Source: Todiramphus chloris collaris (Eukaryota > Chordata > Aves > Coraciiformes > Alcedinidae). From it: a DNA stretch of 64,000 nt. Below the pieces are notes generated by a model. The model had not been told where the DNA came from, ran no database searches, and saw only the letters and a list, made by a program, of their open reading frames with translations. The translations under genes were made by a program, and so were the position numbers. Location of the stretch: positions 4,346,838 to 4,410,837 of the forward strand of contig JANVCC010000073.1 of assembly GCA_025345505.1 (NCBI GenBank), read 5' to 3'. Positions 1 to 42,300 of this stretch are shown here, piece by piece; the first letter of the stretch is position 1, and each line of letters opens with the position of its first letter.

Positions 1-751
1 AAACCTGTTACATTTACAAATAGTCCGTGAAGAGCTTAGGGATAACAGTGTGAAATCAAACCCACAGAAAGAGGCTTTTGCTTAAGAAGATAATTTATTT
101 TGGGCAGAGAATTTGTGCAAGAAAGAATTTAAAGCATCATTAAAAAGAACAAGGGGCTATACTGCACTGGCCAGCTTGCTGGATATACTCATAAATATTC
201 TAAATTTTGTAAGATTCTGACTCTGTTATGGGAAGGTTATTTACAGGTTTTCGATACTGGAAAAACACTGCAGAGGTTAAGGGAGAAAAAGATGTCATTG
301 TAGTGAGCAGCAAAGTATGCTTCAGGTTTATTTCAGTTGGAAAAACCTCTTTTGTCAGGTTTTGCTTTGATCTAAAATCACTTTTTAAATGCCTTTCACT
401 TTCAACAAAACCAGTCTTTTCTGGTCAGGGCATCTTTTCACATAATGCTTTAGGTTTTGGCTAAGTTGTAGCTTATTACATCAGGAATTATTGTATGACC
501 TCCAAAGGAATCCCCAATTTTGTTAAATCTGCATGACATCATTGTTTGTAGGTGGGCAAAATCTGGAGTTAACCACAGAATACACAATTGGAACACTGTT
601 TATTAAAGTCTGGTTTATGGTAGCTTAAACTGATACAAATTAGTGTGGCTGCAATCCCACCCTCCATTTTGCCACCTATCTGTTTCCCTGCTGTATTGGC
701 ACTGGGCAATGTGTGTGGGCAGCTGAGTTGTTTTGCTGTGCTGATCTGAGG

Positions 752-773
752 AAAAAAAAAAAAAAAAAAAAAA
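752..773 (+). repeat. Poly-A run (A22)
   Basis: An uninterrupted run of 22 A. It could be a simple repeat or the tail of an old retroposed sequence. Nothing recognisable precedes it. Confidence 0.9.
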
Positions 774-1464
774 GAAACTAACTTGGTTTGTTTGGCTCAG
801 TTTCAGCTTCTTAGAACCTTAAAACCACTGCTCACCTGCAGAAACACGAGTAACAGTGCAAGGGGTCAGGAACACAGAAATGTTGTGTGGGGTGAAGGAG
901 CCATTGTTTAAAGTTGCAGAGGACTAAAGGTATCCATTTGGGAATTAAAGTATCTTTGCAATAATTTCCTGATGAGGCTCTGTAAATTAACACATTCTAA
1001 TGTGATCACAAAAACCTGGCTCTTCACATCCATGAAGAAATGACAGTCTTCTCACTTCCATAATTTACCAAACTGTGAGAGTTCCTTCCCACTGAGAAAA
1101 TGAACACACAGCCAAGAATAAGTGGATACCAAGTGAAAAAAGTGTTCAGCAAAAAACCTGTGTAGTTGGGAAACACAGTCACATTAGAAGTCTTTGTAGT
1201 ATCACAGTAAAGCTTTGGTTGCTAAAACCTGGAACTAGAAAAGCACTGTTGCATCCAGGGTGGGAAGAAACAACAAGTATATGTACAGCTATCAGCTTGT
1301 TGAACCAGATACAAAGGACACATTTGCTTTTTTGTTACAGTTTTCAGTGCTGAATGAGGTCTTGTATTTGCAAACCCTATGGGCAACTACAGAGATTGCT
1401 GGGTAAAGTGAAAACTCTATACAGAAAACTGATGCATGAATATGAAGCCTGCACCACGATAAGA

Positions 1465-1496
1465 TAATAAAATAAAATAAAATAAAATAAAATAAA
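1465..1496 (+). repeat. AATAA pentanucleotide microsatellite
   Basis: About six tandem AAATA/AATAA units in an otherwise unremarkable intergenic stretch. It is likely length-polymorphic. Confidence 0.9.
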
Positions 1497-4179
1497 CCAA
1501 ACCCTTTCTATAAGAATACTTAATGTCAAGCCTGTTAAAATACATTGCTTGGATGTGCTTTTGCCTGTAACCGAGGCAGAATCAGGTAATCACTTGTTGT
1601 TTGTAGCCTGAATGACACAATGCAGGGGGGCTGGGCTGCTCTTATCTGCCCAACTGCCACAAAGCTGTGCAGCAATGGACATCCTCAGAAATGTCATCTT
1701 CAGCAAAACGAGTTACAAGTGAGTGACACATAAACCAAGAGCTCATTTTAGAAGTAGTTTCTATATTGTAAGCTCTAAAGGAAGAGGCCTAAGTTTCTTT
1801 CTAATCCTATGAGAAAAGAAAAGATCTGGGACCTTGAAGTGGATAAACTTTGGAAGGGAACCTATGAAATAAGGATCTGAATGAAACAGGACTGCACAGG
1901 CAAGTGTAAGGATGTGCAGAATTGTGCTGCTGGACATAACCAAAGTCACTCATAAGGACATAGCCACTGACTTACAAATGCAGGCTGTATTTCTGAATTC
2001 CCAGCAACAGAAGACATAATAACAGAAATTGGCAGACATGGTTTCTCTGCTAAACAAGCCACTCCAGCCAGGCAGCAGACTTCACAGAAACAATCATTTC
2101 TTCACTGAAAGAGGTCCCTTCTACATTTGGAAAACAGATTTTCTGTACCATGCTCTTTAGCTTAGGCCAAAGGATGGAGCAGGTAAATGGTTAAGACAAC
2201 TTAAACAACAGGAGACACATATTAAATCACACTGCATAAGTAAAACTGTGTAAGAGATGTGTGGTGGATGGTTTTCACCTTGCAAGCTGACTTGAGAATG
2301 AAGCAACAGAGATACTCGTGGTAGATGAAGTTGATTAGGGGCCAGAGCGTGAACTCAGTCCGGGTTTACTCCCATGCCAGCAACAAGCTCTTGCTGGGAG
2401 GGAGGCCTCCCTCTTCTTGCTTCCCCTAGCTATGAACTCCTACCACCACTTTCCTTGTGCCACTTCTGTCATTTTAATGACCACACAGCAAGTTTGTTTA
2501 GAGCATTAAACCAGTAGGAAAATTATAAAAGATGGGAAATAGTTTTCTGCTGGGTCAGCTTTGCTGATGTTGCTCACCTTATGTTGAGATGAATGGCAGT
2601 GCTTACACAGAACAGTAGGGAGTGAGACCCCACCTGGAGAAGGGTAGTGAGACCACCGTTTTCAGACTGCTGTTAGATCAGCTGTGTTGTAAACTACATT
2701 TTGGAAGAGACGTAAAAGGCAGAAACACTGTGAATCAAGACAAAGATACACCCCTGACATGTTGACAGGAGCCTGCTTGAACAACAGGAAGTGCCCAGGG
2801 AGAGCTGTTAGAGAGCAGTACTGTCTGGAAGATGCTTGAAATACAGACAAGGAAAATGTTGCCTATTTCCTGCTGTGTAAGGGATGCTGGATTTTGCTGA
2901 GTGTGCTGACAGGCCTCGATAACCCTGGCCAGCCCCACCTTCACTCCCACTGTCTGCCCACAGGACCAGGAGCCCCTTTTGGGCTCAGCCCTGGAACTTC
3001 AGACCCTGTCAGAGTTGTGCTGTAGAAAGACTGGTCTTCAGCTCAGCTTGACATTGGACCTGCCTCCTGATCACTAGACTGTGCCTGATCCTGGCTGCCC
3101 TCACCAGACATGATTCTGACCTGTGGATGGGCTTGGCCTTGGATCTGCTTTGTTACCACAAACTCACACAATGATCTCGACTGTCAGTGGAGCATGGCTA
3201 CTGTTTCTAGACCTGCCCTTCTTGCTCAGATCCTGTGGGGCTGGACACCAGCTGGTGAGGCCCCTGCCCTGTTGGCCATGCTGCTGTGCTTGGCTCCCAT
3301 CCTTCAGGAAGCAGCCAGCCCTTGCCGTGCCCTGGGAATTAGCTCAGACATGCTGTGAAGGCCTGAGCTTGAAGGGGACTTCTGGCTCCCATGGGCCGGG
3401 AGGGTTGCCAAGGTCTGTTAGTATCCCTGGGCCTTGGTTCCTCAGCTCTCTCACCAATGTCCTTTTAACAAAGGCAACTGTGAAACTCTGAACCAGTTAG
3501 CAACTGAGATGAAAAGAGAAGCATTTAATATAAGCAACATTTAAATAGCAACATTTGATATAAGCATTTTCAGCAAGATGATAACACCGTGGTGAGGGCA
3601 ATGCATAGTTAGTGCACTGCAGTTGCTCACACTTGGGCGAGGTTAATGTAGGTATGGAGACAAAGGTGGCAACTATGCAAGTTGACTTGCAACCCTCAGA
3701 GATAGCACTTTCGTTACTCCCTAATCCTGCTTGTTTCTGAGCTCTGACACTGTTCATAGCTTACAGCTAACATGCTTTACACCATTGTGGTTTAACTCCA
3801 TTGCTAGTACATTTAAGGTGGAAATGACCAGCATAGTAGATGTGGATTTTGGACTATGGCATTTAATGAAGAGCCTCCTCAATGTGCACAAGGGAAAGAA
3901 CAGATCCCAAAGTCAGAGGATTCTACCTACCCAAGGCCCTTCTTAAAAGGACACTTTTGCCATTCCTAGGGAAGGCACTGACTGTACATGATACAGTCCT
4001 AGAGGTAAGTAAAGACCAGCAAGTAAAAGATGGTTCACAAATCTAATTTATTTATTTTCCCCTGTTCTTCAAATCAGTTTTACGAGTGAGCAACATTCAT
4101 GCTAAATGGTACACAGGCTACCGGATCACCTTGAAGTCAGACTGCCTCGGCCGGGCTCGGGCGAGTACAGGTCGGTGTT

Positions 4180-4191
4180 GCCATCTAGTGG
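4180..4191 (-). promoter_or_regulatory. Candidate CTCF-binding motif
   Basis: The minus strand reads CCACTAGATGGC, followed by AAC and preceded by CTG. It agrees at every position with the CTCF core pattern CCASYAGRKGGC. It sits in a small CpG-containing patch about 3.6 kb upstream of the SMARCA1 start codon. This is a sequence match only; occupancy is inferred. Minus orientation would face away from the gene. Confidence 0.5.
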
Positions 4192-4412
4192 CAGTTGACA
4201 GTGGTACTGTCGCTGGTAAATTGGATTGTCAAGTCAGAGAAGACAAATCACAAGGGTATTTAAGACACCTATTATTATTTAAGCTGTTCTTATCCATAGA
4301 ATCAAGTTTTTACTGCTAGCAGCAGGTAACTCCACACAGTGCGTTCACATGGTTCCATTATGCATACACACACTAAGCTACTTGGTTTGTGCAACAGTTA
4401 GGAGGCCAACCT

Positions 4413-4620
4413 GTAGAATTACACAACGGTTTGGGTTGGAAGGTACTTTAGAGATCGTGTCATTCCAACCCCTCTGCCATGCTCAGGGACACCTCCCACT
4501 AGACCAGGTTGCTCAAAGCCCCATCTAACCTGGCCTTGAGCACTTCCGGGGATGCAGCATCCACAGCTTCTCTGGGAAACCTGTTCCAGTGCCTCACCTA
4601 CTTACTAAGGTGCTTAGAAA
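4413..4620 (-). mobile_element. CR1 retrotransposon, 3'-end fragment (old)
   Basis: The + strand reads the reverse complement of a CR1 3' UTR: degenerate terminal octamers, then TTTGGGTTGGAAGG, a block around CCTCCCACTAGACCAGGTTG, and CTGTTCCAGTGCCTCACC. The element is therefore on the minus strand with its 3' end at the lower coordinate. It is 5'-truncated as is usual for CR1, and diverged enough to be an old insertion. Confidence 0.9.
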
Positions 4621-7379
4621 GTCTTTGAAGGGCTCCTCTTTTTTCAGCAGGTGCACACACAGGCCTGCCAGCTTCATTTAGCAGCCATAGCCACCGCTTT
4701 CTGGTTGTGGTCCAAGTTGCACAATCTGTTGATGTCTGTGCATGCTGGTGGCCTTGCATGGATTCAGCAGACTCCTGATGTACTGAGTTTATCTGTTCTT
4801 GTGAAGTCAACAGGCCTGCTGGTCTCTAAAGCTTGTCAGTTCTTGGGGGATTTTCACACACTACCTCTCACCATGTATTATTTATTTCTTCAGACTGCTT
4901 TTTGGTAACATTTCTCCATCCCCACCCATAGGTAGGTAACTACAACTCATGCACAGAAACTCACACAAAAGAGGCTTTTATAAGAACTTGGCCTATAAAG
5001 TAATTCCACAGAATCCTAAGATTTATTTTAAAAAGTTACCCAAACCCAAAATATCTGTGCTAGAGAAATGAAGACCACTACAATTAGTTCTCTGTTTGGG
5101 AAGTGTTGAGTAGCTAGAGCCCAAGATTACAAAAATGGTACTGTCTTACCTGGATAGTATATGAAAATGGCCCTGGATCCATATCTCATCAACTCTTTAT
5201 GTATTTCAGCAGTGTCTGAAACATAAAAGTGGGTAACAGTGAGCCTAAGTATACACAATTTCTCTTTTTGTGTCTGACAAGAAAGCATCGTTCTCATCAT
5301 ACAATCTGTCAGGTGCCATCTTTCTGAGCTGGCCAGAGAAAGCCTTAATTGCTGCAAAACCTCAGTGTGTAGGAGGCTGTGCTTTCAGCCCTGGTGATTG
5401 CGTCTGGCAGACTGCAAAATAAGGAGTAATAAACCTGGGAAAACAAAGAGCTAATACTTAAATTTACAACTTTAACATGACAACTAGCCCTCTGCCTCCC
5501 AACCACATTAAAAAACCCCTGAACAATTAGACAAATTCTGTGGAATTTTGCAACTATATTAGCAAATATAGAAGTACAAAAAATAGTCTATAAAGCAAGA
5601 ATAAAAGGCACTTGTAACTTTTTTTTTTTTTTTTTAATAATTAATTAGATTATCATGTAATACTGTTGGATGACTAACAGACTTTTTCATCCAATGGCCT
5701 GTGGATCCACAGGAGTACACAACATAGTCTAGGAGAAGCAGCTAAGGACATTTCTGCAAAGTGTCAAATGCAAATGTTAAGCACACAAGCAAAAAAATAT
5801 CTAAAAGGGATCCTTCATGGAAGCAGCAGCTTGTTTTGTACAGCATGTAATGTTCCTGTGAATATCAAGGAAAAAACAAGCTGTGACAAACACTTGAGAG
5901 TGGTTTGAAAAAACAGAAGCTACAAGGATTTGAAACTGGAGTAGGAAAGTCAAATATTAAAAATGGTTAGTGAGCTATTTGCTGTAAAGGGTAAGAACAA
6001 ACACATCATAGACTGGAATTTTCCCCACCGTAGAGACTTTTTGCATAGCTAACGGTAAACTTCATTTTCTAGATAGCCCTGCTTGGAAAAGCTATTTGCA
6101 GTACCAGTCATGTCACTCTTCTCAATTGTGCTATGAAAAAATGTACTTCCCAAAGCTTTTAAAAATAAATCATGTGGAAGGGCTACTGCAGACAACGTGG
6201 GCCTTGCTTTGTCACAAACGATGCAACAGACGTGGCAGGCGATAGGGTGCTAAATAATTCGGAACAGCACAGTCACTGTTTTTTGCAGCTGTTTCATGAC
6301 ATAAAAAAGGGGAGTTTAGAGCTTAAATCTTCTGTGTTGGACCATAATTCAGATACTGAATTTCGGAATAATCAGGCAGTCATGGAAACAGTTCAGACGT
6401 ATAGTTACTCTTCAAAAATGGCACCTTATTGGAGTGGATGTATAGATGGAAAAGAGGTCTCGGAGGTCTTTCTAAATGGAGCGCATGTGGGCTGCAGTAA
6501 CCCATTTGCTCAGCTTAATTGTTGAGTTCTACAAAAAGATCTTGATAACAGCTACTGAGCTTTTTACTGGAATGAAAAAGCTTTTATTGCTTATTCTGCC
6601 TACTGGGCTAGGGTTTCATCTATTTCTCCAACAAAATGCTCACAAGATTGCCTTTGTAAGTAATCACCAGGCAAAATGGCTGATTTGGATCTCTCTGTTT
6701 TAAGTCTGCTGTCTCAAGGGTTGTCTTGGAATCCTTCAGCAGTACTGAGCAGCTGAGAATCTGAACATCTAAATAAGAAATGTGTGTATTGACAGTAACC
6801 GCAATGAGTGGCTTCACTAGTGCAATTTTTAGTGTGAAATACACAAACATTGCCGAATTTGAAATGGGTTAAGAAAAAAAGTAGTGTTTTCCCATAAGCT
6901 ACTCTTGCTTTGGGAGCTCCGCTGGCACCTTTTACTGCTGCAAATGTTGGGGTATTGAGGAAAACACACTTGCTATTTGCCTTGGGGTTTGGAACCAAGG
7001 AAAAGGTGGTTTTCTGCCCCCGGACCACTGTTGTTTGGGGTTCTTTTTGTCTGACTCCTGCAGCACCTTACCCTTTTGTCAGCTCTCCAACTCGGCACCC
7101 AGACTTCTTTTTTCCACAGCAGGTCTAGAGCCCAGAAGCTCTATGTGCCTGTGCCAGGGCTGTTGGGACACATGTTTGGGAAGATGTGGGAAGGGTAGAG
7201 CATCCTGCTCCTTGCACAGGAGGCACAGGCCAGCTGCCCTCTGGTGATTATGGTTGTCCAGCGGGACGTGGAAGGGACCTTGGCAATAGCCGCACCAGTA
7301 CACGCTCCTCCAAACCAGTCCCCTCTCTGACAAACACAGTGGATACCGGGAAGGGCTGGAGATGGCACCATACATCGCA
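4621..7379. other. Upstream intergenic flank with one candidate minus-strand exon
   Basis: Apart from the segment at 5150-5215, I find no splice-flanked coding signal. A 118-codon + strand ORF at 6172-6525 begins with ATG but resembles no family I know and is compatible with chance. The part nearest 7380 grows GC-richer toward the SMARCA1 CpG island. Confidence 0.5.
5150..5215 (-). other. Candidate exon of an unidentified minus-strand transcript
   Basis: On the minus strand an acceptor (TTTTATGTTTCAG) precedes 66 nt that end CCAG before GTAAGA, a near-ideal donor. One frame is open through the whole segment and reads ACT GCT GAA ATA CAT AAA at its start. I do not recognise the peptide and could not find partner exons. 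It could be part of a divergent noncoding RNA, part of an unrecognised gene, or chance. Confidence 0.25.
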
Positions 7380-7635
7380 ACCCTGCCCTCGGGCACGCCC
7401 GCAGCTATCGCCTGTGGTCACAGCAGCCCCGACGCCCTTCTATGCTGCTGCCCCAGCGGCTGGGAGGCAGCAAAGCCTCCGTGGGACACGGGGTACCCCT
7501 TGTGCGGCAACATGGGGGGAACGGACGGGAATCGGTCCCAGGAGCCTCCCTAGAAGCCTCGCTGCCCTTCCCGGCCTGTGGCCCCGGGCCTGAGGGCGCC
7601 TGAGCCCGCCCGGCACCGCCCGCCCTGGGCGGGAA

Positions 7636-7645
7636 GCGCGTGCGC
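7636..7645 (+). promoter_or_regulatory. NRF1-like site
   Basis: GCGCGTGCGC differs by one base from the NRF1 palindrome GCGCATGCGC. It lies about 140 bp before the start codon inside the CpG island. Function is inferred from motif and position only. Confidence 0.4.
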
Positions 7646-7671
7646 CCGCACCCCCCTCCCCGCTCGCGGCG

Positions 7672-7681
7672 GTATCGCGAG
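7672..7681 (+). promoter_or_regulatory. TCTCGCGAGA-like promoter element
   Basis: TATCGCGAGA has nine of ten bases of TCTCGCGAGA, the CpG-island promoter element bound by BANP when unmethylated. A second, unpaired TCTCG follows within a few bases. It lies about 105 bp before the ATG, a typical place for this element. Binding is inferred. Confidence 0.4.
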
Positions 7682-7689
7682 ATCTCGGC

Positions 7690-7717
7690 GGGGCGGGCTG
7701 GCGGGAGGGGCGGGGCC
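7690..7717 (+). promoter_or_regulatory. Paired GC boxes (Sp/KLF sites)
   Basis: GGGGCGGG at 7690 and GGGGCGGGGCC at 7707 match the Sp/KLF GC box. A further GGGGCGG lies about 20 bp on. They lie 70-100 bp before the start codon in a TATA-less island, so they are likely core-proximal activator sites. Confidence 0.6.
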
Positions 7718-7786
7718 GCGCGCTGTTTGGGGCGGTGGGGCCGCCCCCCCCCCCTCCCCGCGGCTCAGGCACCCGCCGCGCACAAA

Positions 7787-37967
<30,181 letters not shown>

Positions 37968-38337
37968 ACCTGAAAACTGAATGCTAAATGTAAAACTGCC
38001 ACTTTCTTCTCTCCATCTACAAGTATTAATTGCCAACCTCTTTGTATTCATGGTACTCTCCCCCAAATCCCGTGGTTTCATTTTGCAAATTTTGTATGAC
38101 AATGTCTGTCTTTACCTAAAATGTGTAGCTTTATATCTAATGCATTCCAGTATTTTTGTGTACTGTATTTTGTGAGTTTAATGTCTTTGGCAAAATTCAC
38201 TCAGTCCTTGTTTTTTTGAAGCTTGTGCTGAGGTTTTAGCTTTTATATGTTTTATATGCTGCTGCTTTGAAAGAAAACCTAGATTCTATAGCTGTATTAT
38301 TGTTGTTTCATATTTTAAATTTATATGGCTGTTGGAA

Positions 38338-38343
38338 AATAAA
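38338..38343 (+). terminator. SMARCA1: Poly(A) signal, proximal
   Basis: AATAAA 371 nt after the stop codon, followed by a T-rich stretch (CTTTGTTTTCCC) suitable as the downstream element. Probably the main cleavage site. Confidence 0.65.
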
Positions 38344-38730
38344 TTGACTTAATTATAGGAAGAGAAATATACTTCACCTTTGTTTTCCCTACCCTCTCTT
38401 CCCTTTTTTTTGCATAGCTACATTTAGAGTGAATGTTGAGGTTTGTATAATTGTGCCTTCATCATTGATCAGATTTTTTTTTTCAGAGGAGTACTTAAAC
38501 ATGATCAGGAGCATGACAGAACAAAAAAAAATCTAATTAGACTGACATCCTTGTTTGTTGTCAGCATTAAATTGACATTTTTCTCTGAAATATCTGAAAG
38601 GAAAGCTAGCAAATAGTACTTTTTTTTTTTCTTCCTTCTTTTCACTGGTTTCTGCTAGGCTTTGTACATCCTTGCACACAGGGTGAGGTGTTTTTCTGCA
38701 TGACCTCTAGATGAAAACTTTTCGATGCCT

Positions 38731-38736
38731 AATAAA
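38731..38736 (+). terminator. SMARCA1: Poly(A) signal, middle
   Basis: AATAAA followed about 20 nt later by GCTTTGTTTTTTAAG. A plausible alternative 3' end. Confidence 0.5.
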
Positions 38737-39276
38737 CTGAAGTGATCAACTAACAGCTTTGTTTTTTAAGTAACAAACAAAATAATTCATCTTCTGGTTG
38801 GTAGGCGGCTCAGCGACGCTGCCTTGTGCTGAAAGATCTTTGCTGCTCTAATTATCTCCGCTAACTTTCTGCTTTTACCTTGGTTTCAACATGTCAGTCA
38901 GAAGCTATGGGGATATGTTATGGAGTGCTCCTTTTTAGTATTTCTATTTTAATGAAGGGATGAAAGTGTTGGATGTCTGATTTTTTTTTTTTGACTTTGC
39001 AAGAATGGCCTTTATTAAGCAGGTTCACAGTTTCTGTTCACCTTGGAGTCTCTGCCTTTCCCAGATCAGTAGAACAGTGACTGTGACATCTCATGTTTTA
39101 CTTTAATCTTCTGTCTCTGATCTGGTGTTTAGTATGGACCTTGCTACAGCCATGCCCTCATAATGTCAAGTCTAGGTTAATGCAATGTGCTTTACGTGGT
39201 ACTTCCCTTGAAGAATACTTGTACATTTCTTCTAGTGCAGTTTGCTTCCTTCTGTGGTTCGAGGTGTTTGGAGATG

Positions 39277-39282
39277 AATAAA
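39277..39282 (+). terminator. SMARCA1: Poly(A) signal, distal
   Basis: AATAAA followed by T/GT-rich sequence (TTTGTATTTCATGCTTTG). It would give a 3' UTR of about 1.3 kb. Confidence 0.45.
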
Positions 39283-39300
39283 CCTCTTAAAACTTTGTAT

Positions 39301-42300
39301 TTCATGCTTTGCATTGGCTACCTTCTTTGGTATGTGTAAAATTCTGGACTTCTTAGAAAGTTCTTTGCGTCTTAGGATGGCATTCTGCCCATATTCTTTT
39401 ATGTCATTTAAAATATATTGAAATGACTTTGAAGTTTTCTGGAATTAATTTCTGTAAGCTTGATGAGTAATTTCCAGCCTTTTTTGCTAGCCTGTGTTTA
39501 AGGTTTGGGGCTAAATGCGTGTGATGACTTGGTTGAGCATTTTGGAAGATTAATAATTTGACAACTTGATTTTGTACTTTGGAATGGAGTTTTTGTTTGT
39601 GGACCAAGTTATTAATTATTTCACTATATACTACTTGTAAGACTTTTGTTAAAAAACAAGGGGGGTTTGGGGAGAGGGTGTATTAATCTTCTGAGATTCA
39701 TCTGTGTTGAGAGCTACATACAAAAGTGATGGGACACAACTTTCAGACAGAAGGTTAATGGTGGGTGTCAATGCATGCTTTAAAATGAGTCCAACCCCAG
39801 TGGGATGTCTACTCAGAAAGAGGGGCATCTCTTCAAATAGTAGTTTTGGTATTGGAGTAGTTGACATCCTGCTTTATCCTTGGGAGAAGGACATCTCGTG
39901 TAATTATGGGCTGGAAAAAGGCTGTGCAGCTACATACATATATAATCACAAATCCCTGGAGCATTGCTATTAATAGAGAGAGGAAGATGCCTTATTTACA
40001 TTTGTGTATTGGCTCCCCTGTCACTCAGTAAGTGTATGGCCTGAAATTATAAGAACAATTAAAAAGGAGGGAAATAAAAGCTGGAAGACGCAGCTGAATT
40101 TTTATTGCATTTGTGACTAGGTCCAGATCTTATTCCATTGCTCCTGCTTAGCATTGGGTGAATATTCTGGTGGTTTTAAGTCTTGAAATAAGTGTATTCT
40201 GGTTTTGTTTATTGTAGATTAGCTTTGTTTGACTTGCATGTTCTTGTGTATCCAGTTTCTCTGTGTTGCAAATTGTATGGAAAGTCTTAAAATGGTAATA
40301 TCTCCACTTGTTCTTTTATGCAGAATTCTTGGTTTAAGTTAGGTTTAAGCTACCACTTCAGTTAATGTTCACTTCTCTCCTCTTCTGATGACATGATATA
40401 CTAGCTATATAGCAAGAGATCATGTGGCTGTTCTTCCAGTTCCTATCCTCTTGATCAGACAGCTTCTCTGAAGGATGATAGATGCTCCCAGGAGCTATCT
40501 GTTATCTCCTACAGTCTGTAGTTCCTAGTTAAAAGGAATGTGCTGTTGAACAACAGTCCTTGAAAGCACTTGTACACTGTATACTAGTTCCTCAGCATAT
40601 TGAATCTTGCCATCCATCACATCCCACAGCGATAACTAAAGAAAATTGCTAACAGCTGCTGGTCAGGATTAAACTAAAATGGATCTTTCTTTTCCTTTTT
40701 TTTTTCTGTTCGTCTAGTTGCAGATGTACACACAGTGTGTGCCTGGCAGTATCTAAATGATATGCTGCTATGACTCAAAATTAGATGGACTGAAATAAAG
40801 GAGTCTTCCTACTTCTTAAGTACTATATTCTTAGGTGAGGAATACTGTTTGTAAGAAATCTGTAAGCACTGAATGTAATGTGATACAAAACTTCTGAAAA
40901 GCCTGGGCCTTTGGGTGCTTTGATAGTTGCCAAAAAGTTATGTGATTTAAAAAAAAAAAAAAAAAAGAAGAAAAAAAAATGGTTTCCTCTTGAATAGACA
41001 ACAAAAATTTGCTAATGTTAGCATCAGGCTTGAAAAGAAAAAGTAGTCAGCTAGTACCTCTCACACATCAGGCAGTGCACATGACATCCTGGGAGAGGTC
41101 ACAACAGTTGCCTTTTTCATCTTCATCACTTTGAAATTATCAGTCCTCTTATTTCTGAGTTATGTTAGTGATCACAATGAAGTCATACAGCTGACCATCT
41201 TCATTATATTTAATTTCCACTTATTCTAATGACAGAGGGAAGGAATGAAGCGTCCTCCCTGCTGGTAATATTAGACAGTCTTGAGATACTGTTTGCACAA
41301 GTAGCACGACTGTACTAAAATATTAAGTAAGAATTGTTTCCTTGAAGATTAGCATCACTTATTTGATTTAGTGCTAATGCTGCTTATGGTTTAAAAAAAA
41401 AAAAAAACATCTTTCACTCTTTGAGGTCATAAGCAAGGGGTACAGCAAACAGAAATGAAATTGGAATCTTTCTAAACGCCCAATGGACATAACTTCCATT
41501 GGTGGCTCCTGCTGTGCACTGCTGTGATCCAGGCACTCTGCATGCCTCTTCCCTGGGTTCAGTGGAGGGATTAAGTACTTTCAGTGATCACAAATCGATG
41601 CCAAAGCTAAAAAATGTGGGCCTTGCAGGTTGAAAAAAAAACATCTGGAATCTTTCAGTCAGCAGTGGTTTATGTGAATGTAAAAGGACAGGGTAGGTGT
41701 GGACACTGGCCCTTGCGGTGTCAGAAGGGATTGATCACTGCCTGTAGTTCTGACCTGGTTAAGGTGGCTTGACAGTTGTTCTGTTTGCTTAAGTTTCTGT
41801 AGTCCGTGTACTTAGCTTCAGCATGTATGTAAATGCTTTGGTGGGTCACAGTTATAATGTTAGATATGTTCTTTTTTGGAAAGAGTTAAAGTTGAATTTG
41901 GTTTGCATATTTTGAAATGTAATGTACTCTTTAATTACATTTGCATGATATCCATCCTTTTATAAGAGCCTTAATAGGAGTAATACTTGCTGCCTGAAAG
42001 GTGTGTCTACATTGTGGTGTTGGAAGATAACTTCTGAACTTTTTCAAATGGAGATTTGTTTCTTAGTTGTACATACATGAAAATAAAAATTAATACAAAC
42101 CTGAAGTGTTCTGGTGATCATGCTTCTGGTACAGCTGAGCCCATGCACTTGGATACTATTCAAAACATTTTGACTTGTTTTCATTGCTCTTGTACTTCTC
42201 ATAACCTTCAGGTGATGGTAGCTCAATGTCAGGGGCCTGTGTGGCTGTTTCATATCTGCTTTCAAACTTTCTTTCCTGTAATCTAAGATACAATACTAGT

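Larger units (their letters stand above)
1..4412. other. Upstream intergenic flank, no gene recognised
   Basis: Read on both strands, this stretch shows only short unconnected ORFs, none with a protein family I recognise and none flanked by convincing splice signals. It contains the A22 run, the AATAA microsatellite and the CTCF-like motif listed separately. In mammals OCRL lies head-to-head upstream of SMARCA1, but I see no OCRL exon here, so any such neighbour would lie before the window. Confidence 0.6.
37968..39300 (+). other. SMARCA1: SMARCA1 3' UTR region
   Basis: Non-coding, T-rich sequence after the stop codon, with three AATAAA signals. The shortest UTR would be about 390 nt and the longest about 1.33 kb. 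Beyond 39300 nothing marks it as transcript. Confidence 0.7.

Noticed and set aside
3123-3491. 122-codon ORF in the upstream flank
   Set aside because: Leu/Pro/Cys-rich composition, an overlapping ORF in another frame, no recognised domain and no supporting signals.
6172-6525. 118-codon + strand ORF upstream of the CpG island
   Set aside because: It begins with ATG but has no recognisable domain, no splice or promoter signals, and a length compatible with chance.
1-7379. Exons of OCRL on the minus strand, the expected head-to-head neighbour
   Set aside because: No OCRL-like peptide was seen in any frame, and there is no second CpG island. The gene, if present, is outside the window.
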